64,000 bases of DNA from Nocardioides abyssi (lineage in GTDB: Bacteria; Actinomycetota; Actinomycetes; Propionibacteriales; Nocardioidaceae). The notes below the pieces were generated by a model. It ran no database searches. It saw only the letters and a program-made list of their open reading frames with translations, and had not been told where the DNA came from. The DNA is taken from contig NZ_JAUHJR010000002.1 in assembly GCF_030412915.1 (NCBI RefSeq), positions 310,001 through 374,000 on the forward strand, in the 5' to 3' direction. A program made the position numbers and the translations under genes. How positions within the stretch are numbered: position 1 is the stretch's first letter; each line of letters opens with the position of its first letter. Below are positions 15,979-23,808 of the stretch, one piece after another.

Positions 15979-16610
15979 CCCGGGCGCTCGACGGCGCCGT
16001 CGAGCTGCTCGACCGCTCGCTGGCCTACGCCCGCGGCGCCCTCGCGGACGTGACCGACGCCGACCTCGACCGCGCCACCCCGTGCACCGCCTGGACGCTG
16101 GGCGCGCTGCTGGCGCACATGGAGGACGCGCTCGACGCGTTCACCGAGGCCGCGAGCGGGGTGGTCGAGGTCGAGCCCGCGCCGCCCGCCCGCACCCGGG
16201 TCGACGCGCTGCGCGAGAAGGCCTGCGCGCTGCTCGCCGCCTGGACCCGCGCCGCCGGCGCCAGCCGGGCCGGGCCGGTGGCCGTCGGCGACGCCGACCT
16301 CGCCGGACCGGTGCTGGTCGCGGCCGCCGCGGTCGAGATCACCGTCCACGCGTGGGACGTCGGCCGCGCGACCGGTCGCGGTCGCCCCGTGCCCGACGAC
16401 CTGGCGCGCGGGCTGCTCGCCGTCGCCGGGGTGGTCGTCGACCCCGCGGACCGCGGGGTGCGCTTCGGGCCGGTCCGGCCCGCGGCCGACGACGCGGCGT
16501 ACGACGTGCAGCTGCTGGCGTTCCTCGGCCGCGACGCCGGGCTGCACCTGGCTGGACCACCGGTGGCCATGTCCCGCGAACCCGGCACGCGCGGAGGCCG
16601 CGCTTCCTAG
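15975..16610 (+). CDS. MDMPI/DinB-like TIGR03086-type metal-binding protein
   Basis: 211 residues. The N-terminal helices read ALADVTDADLDRATPCTAWT and LGALLAHMEDALDAFTEAAS, the pattern of mycothiol-dependent maleylpyruvate isomerase N-domains: a four-helix bundle binding a divalent metal through His residues. VEITVHAWDVGRATGRG gives the further His. Function in this subfamily is unknown; a mycothiol-dependent transferase role is plausible. The GTG start overlaps the sigma-factor stop (GTGA), so the two are co-made and it may act with the sigma factor or on its signal. Confidence 0.75.
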   Translation: MTRALDGAVELLDRSLAYARGALADVTDADLDRATPCTAWTLGALLAHMEDALDAFTEAASGVVEVEPAPPARTRVDALREKACALLAAWTRAAGASRAGPVAVGDADLAGPVLVAAAAVEITVHAWDVGRATGRGRPVPDDLARGLLAVAGVVVDPADRGVRFGPVRPAADDAAYDVQLLAFLGRDAGLHLAGPPVAMSREPGTRGGRAS

Positions 16611-16620
16611 GGTGGCGGCC

Positions 16621-17706
16621 GTGCTCCCGCCCGCCGACCCCCTCGTCGACCTCGTCGACGCCATCCCCGAGGCAGCGGCCGCGGCGGTGCCCGTCACCGT
16701 GCCCGTCACCGTGCCTGCGGCCGTGCCCGACACGGGTCACGGGCCGGTCGACCAGGTCCTCGCGCTGGTCCGGGCCGGCCGGGTCGTCGAGGCGCTCTCC
16801 GCGCTGACCCGGCTCCGCGGCCAGGGGCTCGACGACCGCGAGGGCGTGCGAGCGGCCGCGGCGACGATCGAGTGCCGGCTCGCGCGCGGCGACCTGGGCG
16901 ACGCGGTGACGCTGAGCGACCGGCTGGCGGCGTACACCGCCGGCCCCGACGACGTCGCCGCCGTCGCCCACTACGCCCGCGCCGAGGTGTCGGCCGCGCT
17001 GGGCGACGTGGAGCCGGCGCTGGAGCGGTTCGCCGCCGCCGGTGACGCGCTCGCCCGGGTGCTGCCGGTGCCCGCGCACGTGCTGGAGGTGCCGTGGCGG
17101 TCGGGCGCCGCGCTGGCGTCGGTGCGCGCGGGCCGGTTCCGCGAGGGCGCCGACCTCGCGCGCGAGCACCTCGTCGTCGCGGAGGCCTCCGGGTCGCCGT
17201 ACGCCGTCGCGGGCGCCCTGCGGGCCCTGGCCACCGCCGACTCCGGCGCCCGCCGCACCGAGCTGCTGCGCGCCGCCCGCACCACCCTCGCCGACGCCGC
17301 CCGCGACGGGGTGCGCGCCGAGCGGCTCGCCGCCCAGCTCGACACCGACCTCGCCGGCCTGCTGATCCTCACCCCCGGCCGCGACGCCGCGCGCGAGGCG
17401 GTGGGCCTGCTCCGGGGCGCGGAGGAGTACGCCGGCCGCCAGGAGCTGTGGCCGCTGCAGGGACGGGTGCGCCGCCTGCTCGACCAGCTCGGCGAGCGGC
17501 CCCGTCGCGTGCAGTCCGAGGCGCTCGCCGCCCTGACCGCCTCCGAGCGGCGCGTGGCCGGGCTCGCCGCCGACGGCCTCACCAACCGCCAGATCGCCGA
17601 GCAGCTCCTCGTCACCGTCAAGGCCGTCGAGTGGCACCTCTCCCACGTCTACCGCAAGCTCGGGATCACCTCCCGCACCCGGCTCGCCGGCGCGCTCGGC
17701 GCCTAG
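16621..17706 (+). CDS. LuxR-type regulator with helical sensor region
   Basis: 361 residues. The C-terminal 60 form a LuxR HTH: TASERRVAGLAADGLTNRQI followed by AEQLLVTVKAVEWHLSHVYR, then KLGITSR. The preceding 200-250 residues are Ala/Leu/Arg-rich helical repeats resembling the TPR-like C-terminal half of LAL regulators (MalT type) without an AAA domain, so the signal is probably a protein partner. I chose the GTG at 16621 because TAGGGT ends 7 bases before it; an earlier GTG at 16612 is possible. The N-terminus has a small PVTV repeat (16687-16733). Its stop overlaps the convergent gene's stop through CTAG. Confidence 0.75.
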   Translation: MLPPADPLVDLVDAIPEAAAAAVPVTVPVTVPAAVPDTGHGPVDQVLALVRAGRVVEALSALTRLRGQGLDDREGVRAAAATIECRLARGDLGDAVTLSDRLAAYTAGPDDVAAVAHYARAEVSAALGDVEPALERFAAAGDALARVLPVPAHVLEVPWRSGAALASVRAGRFREGADLAREHLVVAEASGSPYAVAGALRALATADSGARRTELLRAARTTLADAARDGVRAERLAAQLDTDLAGLLILTPGRDAAREAVGLLRGAEEYAGRQELWPLQGRVRRLLDQLGERPRRVQSEALAALTASERRVAGLAADGLTNRQIAEQLLVTVKAVEWHLSHVYRKLGITSRTRLAGALGA

Positions 17707-18983
17707 CGGGCCCCACCGGCAGGCGGCAGCCGCGGGGCGTCGGCCGGGACGCGGTCGAGGATCCAGGCCTGCACCTGGGCGTCGTCGGGGGAGAGCGCGT
17801 CGCTGATGGCGTGCGGGACGACCCGGCTGAAGTAGTCGGTGACGGGGCCGTCGGACTCGCGGACGATCATCCCGGCGGCCTGGCCGTCGACGATCCAGGA
17901 GCCGAGCACCACGTGGTTGCCCTCGTAGACCGGCAGCTGGGTGTAGCCCTGGTAGACCCAGCCCTCGTCGCCGTACACGCCGGGCATCCGGGTCTCGTAG
18001 CCGTCGGCGAGGTGGATGCGGATGTTGTCGCCCTCGCGTCCGTGGAGCGGCTTGGCCACCCACTCCTCGAGGTCGCGCGGCTCGTCGAACCACGCCGGGA
18101 GCAGCAGCCGGTGGCCGGGGTTGCGCTCCCACAGCACCGGCAGGATCGCCTTGGTCGACAGCAGCACCTTCCACGCCGGCTCGAACCAGCGCACCGGCTG
18201 CCGCTCGGCGCCGTCGACGACCAAGCGGCCGAACTCCTCGCCGAGCATCTGCTCCCAGGGGTAGAGCTTGAACGCGGTGCGGATCGGCCGGTCGTGGGCG
18301 TCGCGGAACTCCCGGGCGTCGGGGTTCCAGCCGACCTGCGCGATCGGCTGGGCGTAGGCGTCGATGCCGGCCTGGACGGCGCAGTCCATGAGGTAGGCGA
18401 CGGTCATCTCCATCTCGCCGCCGTCGTAGGAGCCCTCCTCGCCGAGGTCGAAGAGGAAGTGCACCCGCCCGTCGCCGAGCGCGCCGTAGTTGAGCAGCCG
18501 GCGCCAGGCGTTGACGAGGCGGTCGTGGACGCTGTTCCACTGGTCGACGTCGGTCATCACGTCCTCGACCCACCGCCACTGCGCGACGCCGGTCTCGACG
18601 AGCCCGGTGGCGGTGTCGCCGTTGACCTCGAGCATCTTCACCGAGCCGTCGGCGCCGTAGGCCAGGTCGAAGCGGGCGTAGATCGCGGGGTCCTCGCGGG
18701 CGATCGACTCCCGCACCAGGCCGAGCGTGCCGGGCGGCAGGCCGAGTCGCTCGTCGGTCATCGTCGCGGCCATGTGCCCGGCCGCATCGACGCACATCGC
18801 CCACAGCTCCTCGGTCGCGGCCTCGAGCATCTCGACCTCGTCCATGGTCAGCTCGTACCAGGCGGCCTCGTTCCAGTACGGCACCGTCGTGCCGTCCGGC
18901 TTGTCCGTCGTGGGGTAGACCAGCCCCTGCTCGGTGACGAGGCGCTCCCAGTCGGGGCGCGGGCGCGCCCGGTGGCGCCACAT
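17703..18983 (-). CDS. Glutathionylspermidine-synthase-like ATP-grasp protein
   Basis: 426 residues of the GSP_synth family (E. coli YgiC/YjfC type). Typical stretches are YPTTDKPDGTTVPYWNEAAW, YGADGSVKMLEVNGDTATGL, EEWVAKPLHGREGDNIRI and YEGNHVVLGSWIVDGQAAGM. ATP-grasp ligand residues fall in FLFDLGEEGSY and in VAKPLHGREG. Actinobacteria do not use glutathionylspermidine, so the real product is unknown; an ATP-dependent peptide-amine or cell-envelope ligation is plausible. Its ATG overlaps the stop of DUF350 (ATGA). A DUF350-ATP-grasp-lipoprotein set parallels E. coli yjfL-yjfM-yjfC, so these probably form one envelope complex. Confidence 0.82.
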   Translation of the reverse strand: MWRHRARPRPDWERLVTEQGLVYPTTDKPDGTTVPYWNEAAWYELTMDEVEMLEAATEELWAMCVDAAGHMAATMTDERLGLPPGTLGLVRESIAREDPAIYARFDLAYGADGSVKMLEVNGDTATGLVETGVAQWRWVEDVMTDVDQWNSVHDRLVNAWRRLLNYGALGDGRVHFLFDLGEEGSYDGGEMEMTVAYLMDCAVQAGIDAYAQPIAQVGWNPDAREFRDAHDRPIRTAFKLYPWEQMLGEEFGRLVVDGAERQPVRWFEPAWKVLLSTKAILPVLWERNPGHRLLLPAWFDEPRDLEEWVAKPLHGREGDNIRIHLADGYETRMPGVYGDEGWVYQGYTQLPVYEGNHVVLGSWIVDGQAAGMIVRESDGPVTDYFSRVVPHAISDALSPDDAQVQAWILDRVPADAPRLPPAGGAR

Positions 18984-19441
18984 CAGGCGATGCTCGCGCA
19001 GACGATGAGGCCGACGCTCAGGGCGCTGGACGCGGCGACGTACGCCAGCGGGCGCGCCGGCCCGGGCGAGGTGACGATCCGGCGCAGGTCGCCGGGGGTG
19101 ATCGCCTCGACCACGAAGAACATCACCGCGTTGAGCACGATGCCGAGCGCGCCGAAGGCCAGCGTCCAGCCGAGCGCCTCGCCGAGGTCGGTGGCGCCGT
19201 TCATCCAGATCGCGGTGAAGAGCACGCCGGCGTTGGAGACCAGCCAGGCCGAGGTGACCACGGCTGCGGACTTGCTCGCCGCGTGCACCGACTCGTCCCC
19301 GCGCTCGTCGACCCCGCGCAGCGCGTTGCCGAGGTGGCCGGGGGTGACCAGGTCGAGCACGTAGTAGGCCGCCACGAGCAGCGCGCCCGCGAGGACGGCG
19401 TAGACGACGGCGTGGCCGAGGGAGCTGAGCAGGTCCGACAT
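18983..19441 (-). CDS. DUF350 membrane protein
   Basis: 152 residues with about four hydrophobic helices: AVVYAVLAGALLVAAYYVLD, VTSAWLVSNAGVLFTAIWM, LGWTLAFGALGIVLNAVMFF and PLAYVAASSALSVGLIVCAS. LVTPGHLGNALRG and VEAITPGDLRR are repeated halves, the internal duplication typical of DUF350. Function is unknown. It lies between the lipoprotein upstream and the ATP-grasp gene it overlaps downstream. It probably anchors that enzyme at the membrane. Confidence 0.8.
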   Translation of the reverse strand: MSDLLSSLGHAVVYAVLAGALLVAAYYVLDLVTPGHLGNALRGVDERGDESVHAASKSAAVVTSAWLVSNAGVLFTAIWMNGATDLGEALGWTLAFGALGIVLNAVMFFVVEAITPGDLRRIVTSPGPARPLAYVAASSALSVGLIVCASIA

Positions 19442-19512
19442 GGGGTTCCTTCGGGGGTGCGGGCGTGCGGGGGTGCGGGGTGCGTGCGCGATCAGGGAGG
19501 TCCGGGGCGGCC

Positions 19513-19902
19513 TCAGCCGGAGAAGCCGCGGTTGCTGCCGCCGAAGCCACCGGTCTTGGTGGTCGTCTTGACCGTCTGGCCGCCGACGGCGGGCAGGCCG
19601 CCGCGCTGGACCCGGCCCGACAGCGCGGATCCGTTCCAGGTGCCGCCCGAGACGGGGGCGCCGAGCGAGGGGACGCGCGAGCTGGCGGCGAGGTAGTACC
19701 AGAAGAAGCCGGTGCCGACGCCGGTGTAGTCGCTGTCGGTGTCGCACTGGTCGTCGTCGACGCGCTCCTCGGTCTCCGGGTCGACGCACACCGCGGCGTA
19801 GTCGGCCGAGGAGGAGGCGCAGCCGGTGAGGCCGGCGGCCACCACCGCGGTCACGCCGATCGCGACGCTCGTCGAGCGCATCCGGCGGCGGGTCTGGCTC
19901 AT
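19513..19902 (-). CDS. Small lipoprotein, first gene of the DUF350/ATP-grasp operon
   Basis: 129 residues with a lipoprotein signal: RRRMRSTSVAIGVTAVVAAG then LTGC, so mature Cys near 27. The mature part starts ASSSADYAAVCVDPETEERV, has DDDQCDTDSDYTGVGTGFFW and ends in a Gly/Ser/Thr-rich tail with GGFGGSNRGFSG. The position, Cys pair and low-complexity tail match DUF1190-like (YgiB/YjfM) lipoproteins that accompany YgiC/YjfC. A good ribosome site (GGAGGACAG) precedes the ATG. Exported to the outer face of the membrane. Confidence 0.72.
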   Translation of the reverse strand: MSQTRRRMRSTSVAIGVTAVVAAGLTGCASSSADYAAVCVDPETEERVDDDQCDTDSDYTGVGTGFFWYYLAASSRVPSLGAPVSGGTWNGSALSGRVQRGGLPAVGGQTVKTTTKTGGFGGSNRGFSG

Positions 19903-19958
19903 CTGTCCTCCGAGACGGGTGGTGCGGGGCGGGGCCGGGACCCAGTCTCCCAGCCCGG

Positions 19959-20966
19959 TCACAACCACGTCATCGACCGGCCGTGCCCGTGGGTCCAGGC
20001 GACCGCCCGGCCGTCGACCCCGAGCACGAACGTCGGCGTGGCCGGCGGCTGCGGACCGGTCGCCGTGACCCTCGGCAGCACGTCGGGCCCCTCGTTGCTG
20101 ATCCAGTGGCAGGCGCCGTCGGCGACCAGTCCGGTCATCAGGTCGGCGAAGCGCTCGCGGTCCGGCGCGGTCAGGTAGGCGACGACCGCGCTGTGGAAGA
20201 CCACCACCGGGCCGTGCGCGGACGCCTCGGCCACCAGCGCCGGCACGTCGGTCAGCAGGTCGCCCTGCCGCAGGTCGGGCGGGTCCGCCCGGGCCACCTC
20301 CACCGCCCGGGCCAGCAGCGCGCGGCGGTCGTCCTGCCCGGGCCAGACCAGCGTCTCCAGCCAGCCGGTGGTGTCGGGGTCGGTCACGTCGAGGGGGTGC
20401 AGGTCCAGGCCGGCGCGCCAGGCGACGGCCGGCGGGGTGGAGGGGTACGCCGGCGGGCCGGCCGCGCCGGGGTGGACCTCCACCGTGCAGGTCAGCTCGC
20501 CGGCACCGGCCAGCGGCGCCTCGCCGACCACGTGGCCGGCCGGGTCGGTCCACCGGTAGCCCCAGCGGTCGGGGTAGAGGCACAGGCCCGCGCTGGCGCC
20601 GACCTCCACGAGCGCCACCGGCCGGTCGGCCCCGAGGGCGGCCAGCGCCGGGACGAGGGTCGCCAGGCGGCGTACCTCGTTGGTCTGGGTGCGCCGCTCG
20701 AGCACGGTGGCCCGGATCTCGTCTGAGGCGGGGCCGAGCAGGGCCTCGCGGAGCGCGCCGTAGGGGCCGGGGGCGGGGACGCCGTGCCACCGGGCCGCGG
20801 CCAGGACCAGGTTGGGCTGGGCCTTGCCGGCGGGCAGGGTCGCGAGCCAGGCGAGCACCTCGGGGTCGTCGGCGATCGCGAGCGCCCAGTCGCGGAAGCA
20901 CGGGGACTCCGCCGCCTCGTCGGCGAAGCGGCGGTACATGGCGCGCGGCTCGGCGTACGGCTCCAT
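19959..20966 (-). CDS. DUF2332 family protein
   Basis: 335 residues. YRRFADEAAESPCFRDWALA at the N-terminus, GAREALLG-type helices, TNEVRRLATLVPALAALGAD, and the conserved LVEVGASAGLCLYPDRWGYR identify DUF2332, a family with a methyltransferase-like core (VEVGASAGL resembles a SAM loop). VVVFHSAVVAYLTAPDRERF is also characteristic. Activity is unproven. It stands alone, convergent to nothing close and divergent from the lipoprotein at 21.07 kb. CAGGAT lies 6 bases before the ATG. Confidence 0.8.
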   Translation of the reverse strand: MEPYAEPRAMYRRFADEAAESPCFRDWALAIADDPEVLAWLATLPAGKAQPNLVLAAARWHGVPAPGPYGALREALLGPASDEIRATVLERRTQTNEVRRLATLVPALAALGADRPVALVEVGASAGLCLYPDRWGYRWTDPAGHVVGEAPLAGAGELTCTVEVHPGAAGPPAYPSTPPAVAWRAGLDLHPLDVTDPDTTGWLETLVWPGQDDRRALLARAVEVARADPPDLRQGDLLTDVPALVAEASAHGPVVVFHSAVVAYLTAPDRERFADLMTGLVADGACHWISNEGPDVLPRVTATGPQPPATPTFVLGVDGRAVAWTHGHGRSMTWL

Positions 20967-21066
20967 GCCTGCATCCTGGCACCGGCCGGCGTCGCCGTTC
21001 CTCAAGGAATGGTCAGGGCTGCCGCGAAGCCGGGACGGCCCGGCGGGCGGCCCCCACCATGGGGGG

Positions 21067-22017
21067 ATGGCGACCTGGGGGGGACGGCCGACGGCTGCTG
21101 CCGTCCTGGCGCTCGGCGTGGGCCTGTGCGCCGCCACGCTGGCCGGGTGCGCGCAGCCGGCGGTCGACGAGGCCCAGGCGGTCCGCGCCGCGGTGAGCCG
21201 GCTCGGACCCGTGGCCGAGGTCGAGGTGAGCCGGCCCTCGGGCGACCGCGCCCCCACCGTCGCCGTCGTGCTCGAGCCCGGCACCGGCCCGTCCCGCGCC
21301 ACCGCCGTCGTGCGCGGCGTCGCGCGGGCCGCCGCGGCGCAGGGGTGGCGGACCTACCTCCTCGAGCTGCGCGACGCGGCCGACCGCGGCGACCTGCTGA
21401 TCGCCGACGAGACGCTGCGCTCCGGGGTCCGCGCGGTGCTGGGCGACCAGCGCCGGGTGGCCGACGCCGTACTGGGTGCAGTGACCTGGCGGGTCGAGAC
21501 CTCCGGGACGACGGTCACCGTGAACGCCGTCGGCGGGCTGGTGCACGACGCGCAGGAGGCGGCGCGGACGGCGTACGGCGACCGCACCACCACCTGGCGG
21601 TTCGCGGCCGGCCCCGGCACGGTCGTCGTGGACCGCAAGGTCGGCCCGATGGACGTCGAGGTGGTCCGCCGGGCGCAGCGGTCGCTGACCTCGCCCTCCC
21701 TGCCGGCGCCGGCCGAGCGGTGGACGCTGTCGGTGCGCGACGACCACGTGCTGCTGGACCTCGCGGTCGCCCTGCCCGGCGGGCCGGTGCCGCCCGCCGA
21801 GCTGGAGCCCGGGCGGGCCGCGGCGCTGGTGCGGCCGGTCGCGCTGGCCGCCCGCGCCGCCCTGCTGCCCGCCCGCGACCTGTTGGTGTCGGTCCGGCTG
21901 CGCCAGGCCGGGCCCGCCACCGACGTCTTCGCCTGGTGGACCAGCGACCACCCGCCGGTCCCGGGACGCGACCCGCTCGCCCGCGGCTGGGACCGTTGGT
22001 TCGCCGCTCTCCCCTGA
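21067..22017 (+). CDS. Hypothetical lipoprotein, 316 aa
   Basis: Signal region AAAVLALGVGLCAATLAGCA gives a lipobox with Cys near 25. The mature protein begins QPAVDEAQAVRAAVSRLGPV and contains alternating strands and helices with no motif I recognise (TVAVVLEPGTGPSRATAVVR, DVEVVRRAQRSLTSPSLPAP). The repeated strand-helix layout might be two related alpha/beta halves. ATG chosen because the signal peptide begins there and no earlier start gives one. Followed by a strong stem-loop. Function unknown. Confidence 0.65.
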   Translation: MATWGGRPTAAAVLALGVGLCAATLAGCAQPAVDEAQAVRAAVSRLGPVAEVEVSRPSGDRAPTVAVVLEPGTGPSRATAVVRGVARAAAAQGWRTYLLELRDAADRGDLLIADETLRSGVRAVLGDQRRVADAVLGAVTWRVETSGTTVTVNAVGGLVHDAQEAARTAYGDRTTTWRFAAGPGTVVVDRKVGPMDVEVVRRAQRSLTSPSLPAPAERWTLSVRDDHVLLDLAVALPGGPVPPAELEPGRAAALVRPVALAARAALLPARDLLVSVRLRQAGPATDVFAWWTSDHPPVPGRDPLARGWDRWFAALP

Positions 22018-22030
22018 CGGTCCCGACCCC

Positions 22031-22080
22031 GCCTCGTGCTGCTGAGCGTGCGTCCTGGCGCACGCTGGGCAGCACGAGGC
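22031..22080. terminator. Long stem-loop, dispersed family B
   Basis: Arms of 22 bp (22031-22052 and 22059-22080) begin GCCTCGTGCTGC and end GCAGCACGAGGC with two mismatches and loop TCCTGG. It separates the convergent lipoprotein and aldehyde dehydrogenase genes and is followed by CGGGGGTGGG. The same pattern recurs at 55118-55169. Confidence 0.65.
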
Positions 22081-22096
22081 CGGGGGTGGGTCTCCC

Positions 22097-23563
22097 TCAG
22101 CCGGCGGGCAGCGCGACGTACGTCGTCTCGAGGTACTCCTCGATGCCCTCGAACCCGCCCTCGCGGCCGAAGCCGCTGGCCTTGACGCCGCCGAACGGCG
22201 CCGCGGGGTTGGAGATCAGGCCGGTGTTGACGCCGACCATGCCGAACTCCAGGGACTCCGCCAGCCGGATCGTGCGGGCCAGGTCGCGGGTGTAGACGTA
22301 GGAGGCCAGGCCGTACTCGGTGTCGTTGGCCTGGGCGACCGCCTCCTCCTCGGTCTCGAAGGTGGTGATCGGGGCGACCGGCCCGAAGATCTCCTCGGCG
22401 TTGATCGCGGAGTGCTGGGGCACGTCGAGCAGCACGGTCGGCGGGTAGAAGTAGCCCGGCCCCTCGTGCGGCTCGCCGCCGACGACGACCCGCGCCCCGT
22501 CGGAGACCGCGTCGGAGACCAGCCCGCTGACCGAGGCCACGGCCTTCTCGTCGATGAGCGGGCCGACGTCGGTGCCCTCGTCCTGGCCGCGGCCCAGGCG
22601 CAGTCCGCCCATCCGCTCCCCGAGCCGCCGGCCGAACTCCTCGGCCACGTCGGCGTGGACGAGGAACCGGTTGGCGGCCGTGCACGCCTCGCCCATGTTG
22701 CGCATCTTGGCGACCATCGCGCCGTCGACGGCCGCGTCGAGGTCGGCGTCGGCGAAGACGAGGAACGGCGCGTTGCCGCCGAGCTCCATGCTGACCCGCT
22801 GGAGCCGCTCGGCGGACTGGCGGACCATCACCCGGCCCACGGCGGTCGAGCCGGTGAAGGAGACCTTGCGCAGGCGGTCGTCAGCCTGGAGCGACTCGCT
22901 GATCTCGGCGGCGTGGGTCGACGGCACCACGTTGAGCACGCCCTCGGGCAGGCCGGCCTCGGCGAGCACCGCGGCCAGCGCGAGCATCGTCAGCGGGGTC
23001 TGCGCGGCGGGCTTGACCACCATCGTGCAGCCGGCGGCGATGGCCGGGCCGATCTTGCGGGTGCCCATGGCGAGCGGGAAGTTCCACGGCGTGACGAACA
23101 GGCACGGGCCGACCGGCTTCTTCAAGGTCAGCAGCCGGCTGCCGCCGGCAGGGTTGGGCATGTAGCGCCCGTGGATGCGTACGGCCTCCTCGGAGAACCA
23201 GCGGAAGAACTCGTTGCCGTAGGTCACCTCGCCCTTGGCCTCCGCCACCGGCTTGCCCATCTCCAGGCTCATCAGCAGCGCGAAGTCGTCGGCGCGGGCC
23301 GCCACCAGCTCGAAGGCGCGACGCAGGATCTCGCCCCGCTCGCGGGGCGCGGTCCGGGCCCAGTCGGCCTGGGCGGCGACGGCGGCGTCGAGGGCGGCGG
23401 TCGCGTCCGCGACGGAGGCGTCGGCGACGTCGGTGAGCACCGATCCGTCGGCGGGGTCGAGCACCTCGAAGCGCGCGCCGGCCTCGGCCGGTCGCCATCG
23501 GCCGCCCACGAACAGGTCGCGGTGGTGGTCGTCGAGGAGGGGCAGGCGGTCTGGTCCGGTCAT
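22097..23563 (-). CDS. NAD(P)-dependent aldehyde (succinate-semialdehyde type) dehydrogenase
   Basis: 488 residues, normal for the ALDH superfamily. FVGGRWRPAEAGARFEVLDP is the N-terminal strand pair. FVTPWNFPLAMGTRKIGPAI binds NAD, FTGSTAVGRVMVRQ the coenzyme loop, VSMELGGNAPFLVF has the general-base Glu, and NMGEACTAANRFLVH the catalytic Cys. PFGGVKASGFGREGGFEGIE is the C-terminal signature. The sequence is closest in feel to GabD-like succinate-semialdehyde dehydrogenases; the substrate is not certain. CAGGCT sits 7 bases before the ATG. Confidence 0.88.
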   Translation of the reverse strand: MTGPDRLPLLDDHHRDLFVGGRWRPAEAGARFEVLDPADGSVLTDVADASVADATAALDAAVAAQADWARTAPRERGEILRRAFELVAARADDFALLMSLEMGKPVAEAKGEVTYGNEFFRWFSEEAVRIHGRYMPNPAGGSRLLTLKKPVGPCLFVTPWNFPLAMGTRKIGPAIAAGCTMVVKPAAQTPLTMLALAAVLAEAGLPEGVLNVVPSTHAAEISESLQADDRLRKVSFTGSTAVGRVMVRQSAERLQRVSMELGGNAPFLVFADADLDAAVDGAMVAKMRNMGEACTAANRFLVHADVAEEFGRRLGERMGGLRLGRGQDEGTDVGPLIDEKAVASVSGLVSDAVSDGARVVVGGEPHEGPGYFYPPTVLLDVPQHSAINAEEIFGPVAPITTFETEEEAVAQANDTEYGLASYVYTRDLARTIRLAESLEFGMVGVNTGLISNPAAPFGGVKASGFGREGGFEGIEEYLETTYVALPAG

Positions 23564-23636
23564 GACGTGAAGCCTGTCACCTCGACCTTCTCCACGAAAT
23601 CGCAGACACGTCCCGAGGTGCGTGGAATGCTGGTGC

Positions 23637-23675
23637 ATGTCGACTTCGGAGGGAGCACCTAGAAGGCGGCACTGA
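23637..23675 (+). other. Possible 12-residue ORF ahead of a stem-loop
   Basis: In the 245-base gap between two minus-strand genes the plus strand reads MSTSEGAPRRRH then TGA. AATGCT lies 5 bases before the ATG and no ribosome site is seen. The ORF ends where a 13-bp stem begins. Could be a leaderless peptide, part of a small RNA, or chance. Confidence 0.25.
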
Positions 23676-23707
23676 ACCCCTTGCCGACCCCATGCGGCGA
23701 GGGGTTC
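23674..23707 (+). terminator. Stem-loop of 13 bp in the 23.6 kb gap
   Basis: GAACCCCTTGCCG (23674-23686) pairs with CGGCGAGGGGTTC (23695-23707), one G-T wobble, around loop ACCCCATG. TCTCCCTTGT follows on the plus strand, only a weak pyrimidine tract. Confidence 0.4.
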
Positions 23708-23750
23708 TCCCTTGTCCGGCCGCGTCGTCCCCACGTCGCGGCCGGGCCGT

Positions 23751-23805
23751 CGGTCCGCCGGCCCGGTCTCGCTGCCCCCCACGTCGCGGCCGAGCCGGCG
23801 GACCG
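23751..23805 (-). terminator. Stem-loop downstream of the PBP gene
   Basis: CGGTCCGCCGG (23751-23761) is the exact complement of CCGGCGGACCG (23795-23805). It begins 4 bases beyond the PBP stop in the direction of transcription. The loop includes a repeat of CCCACGTCGCGGCCG also found at 23730. Confidence 0.5.
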
Positions 23806-23808
23806 TCC

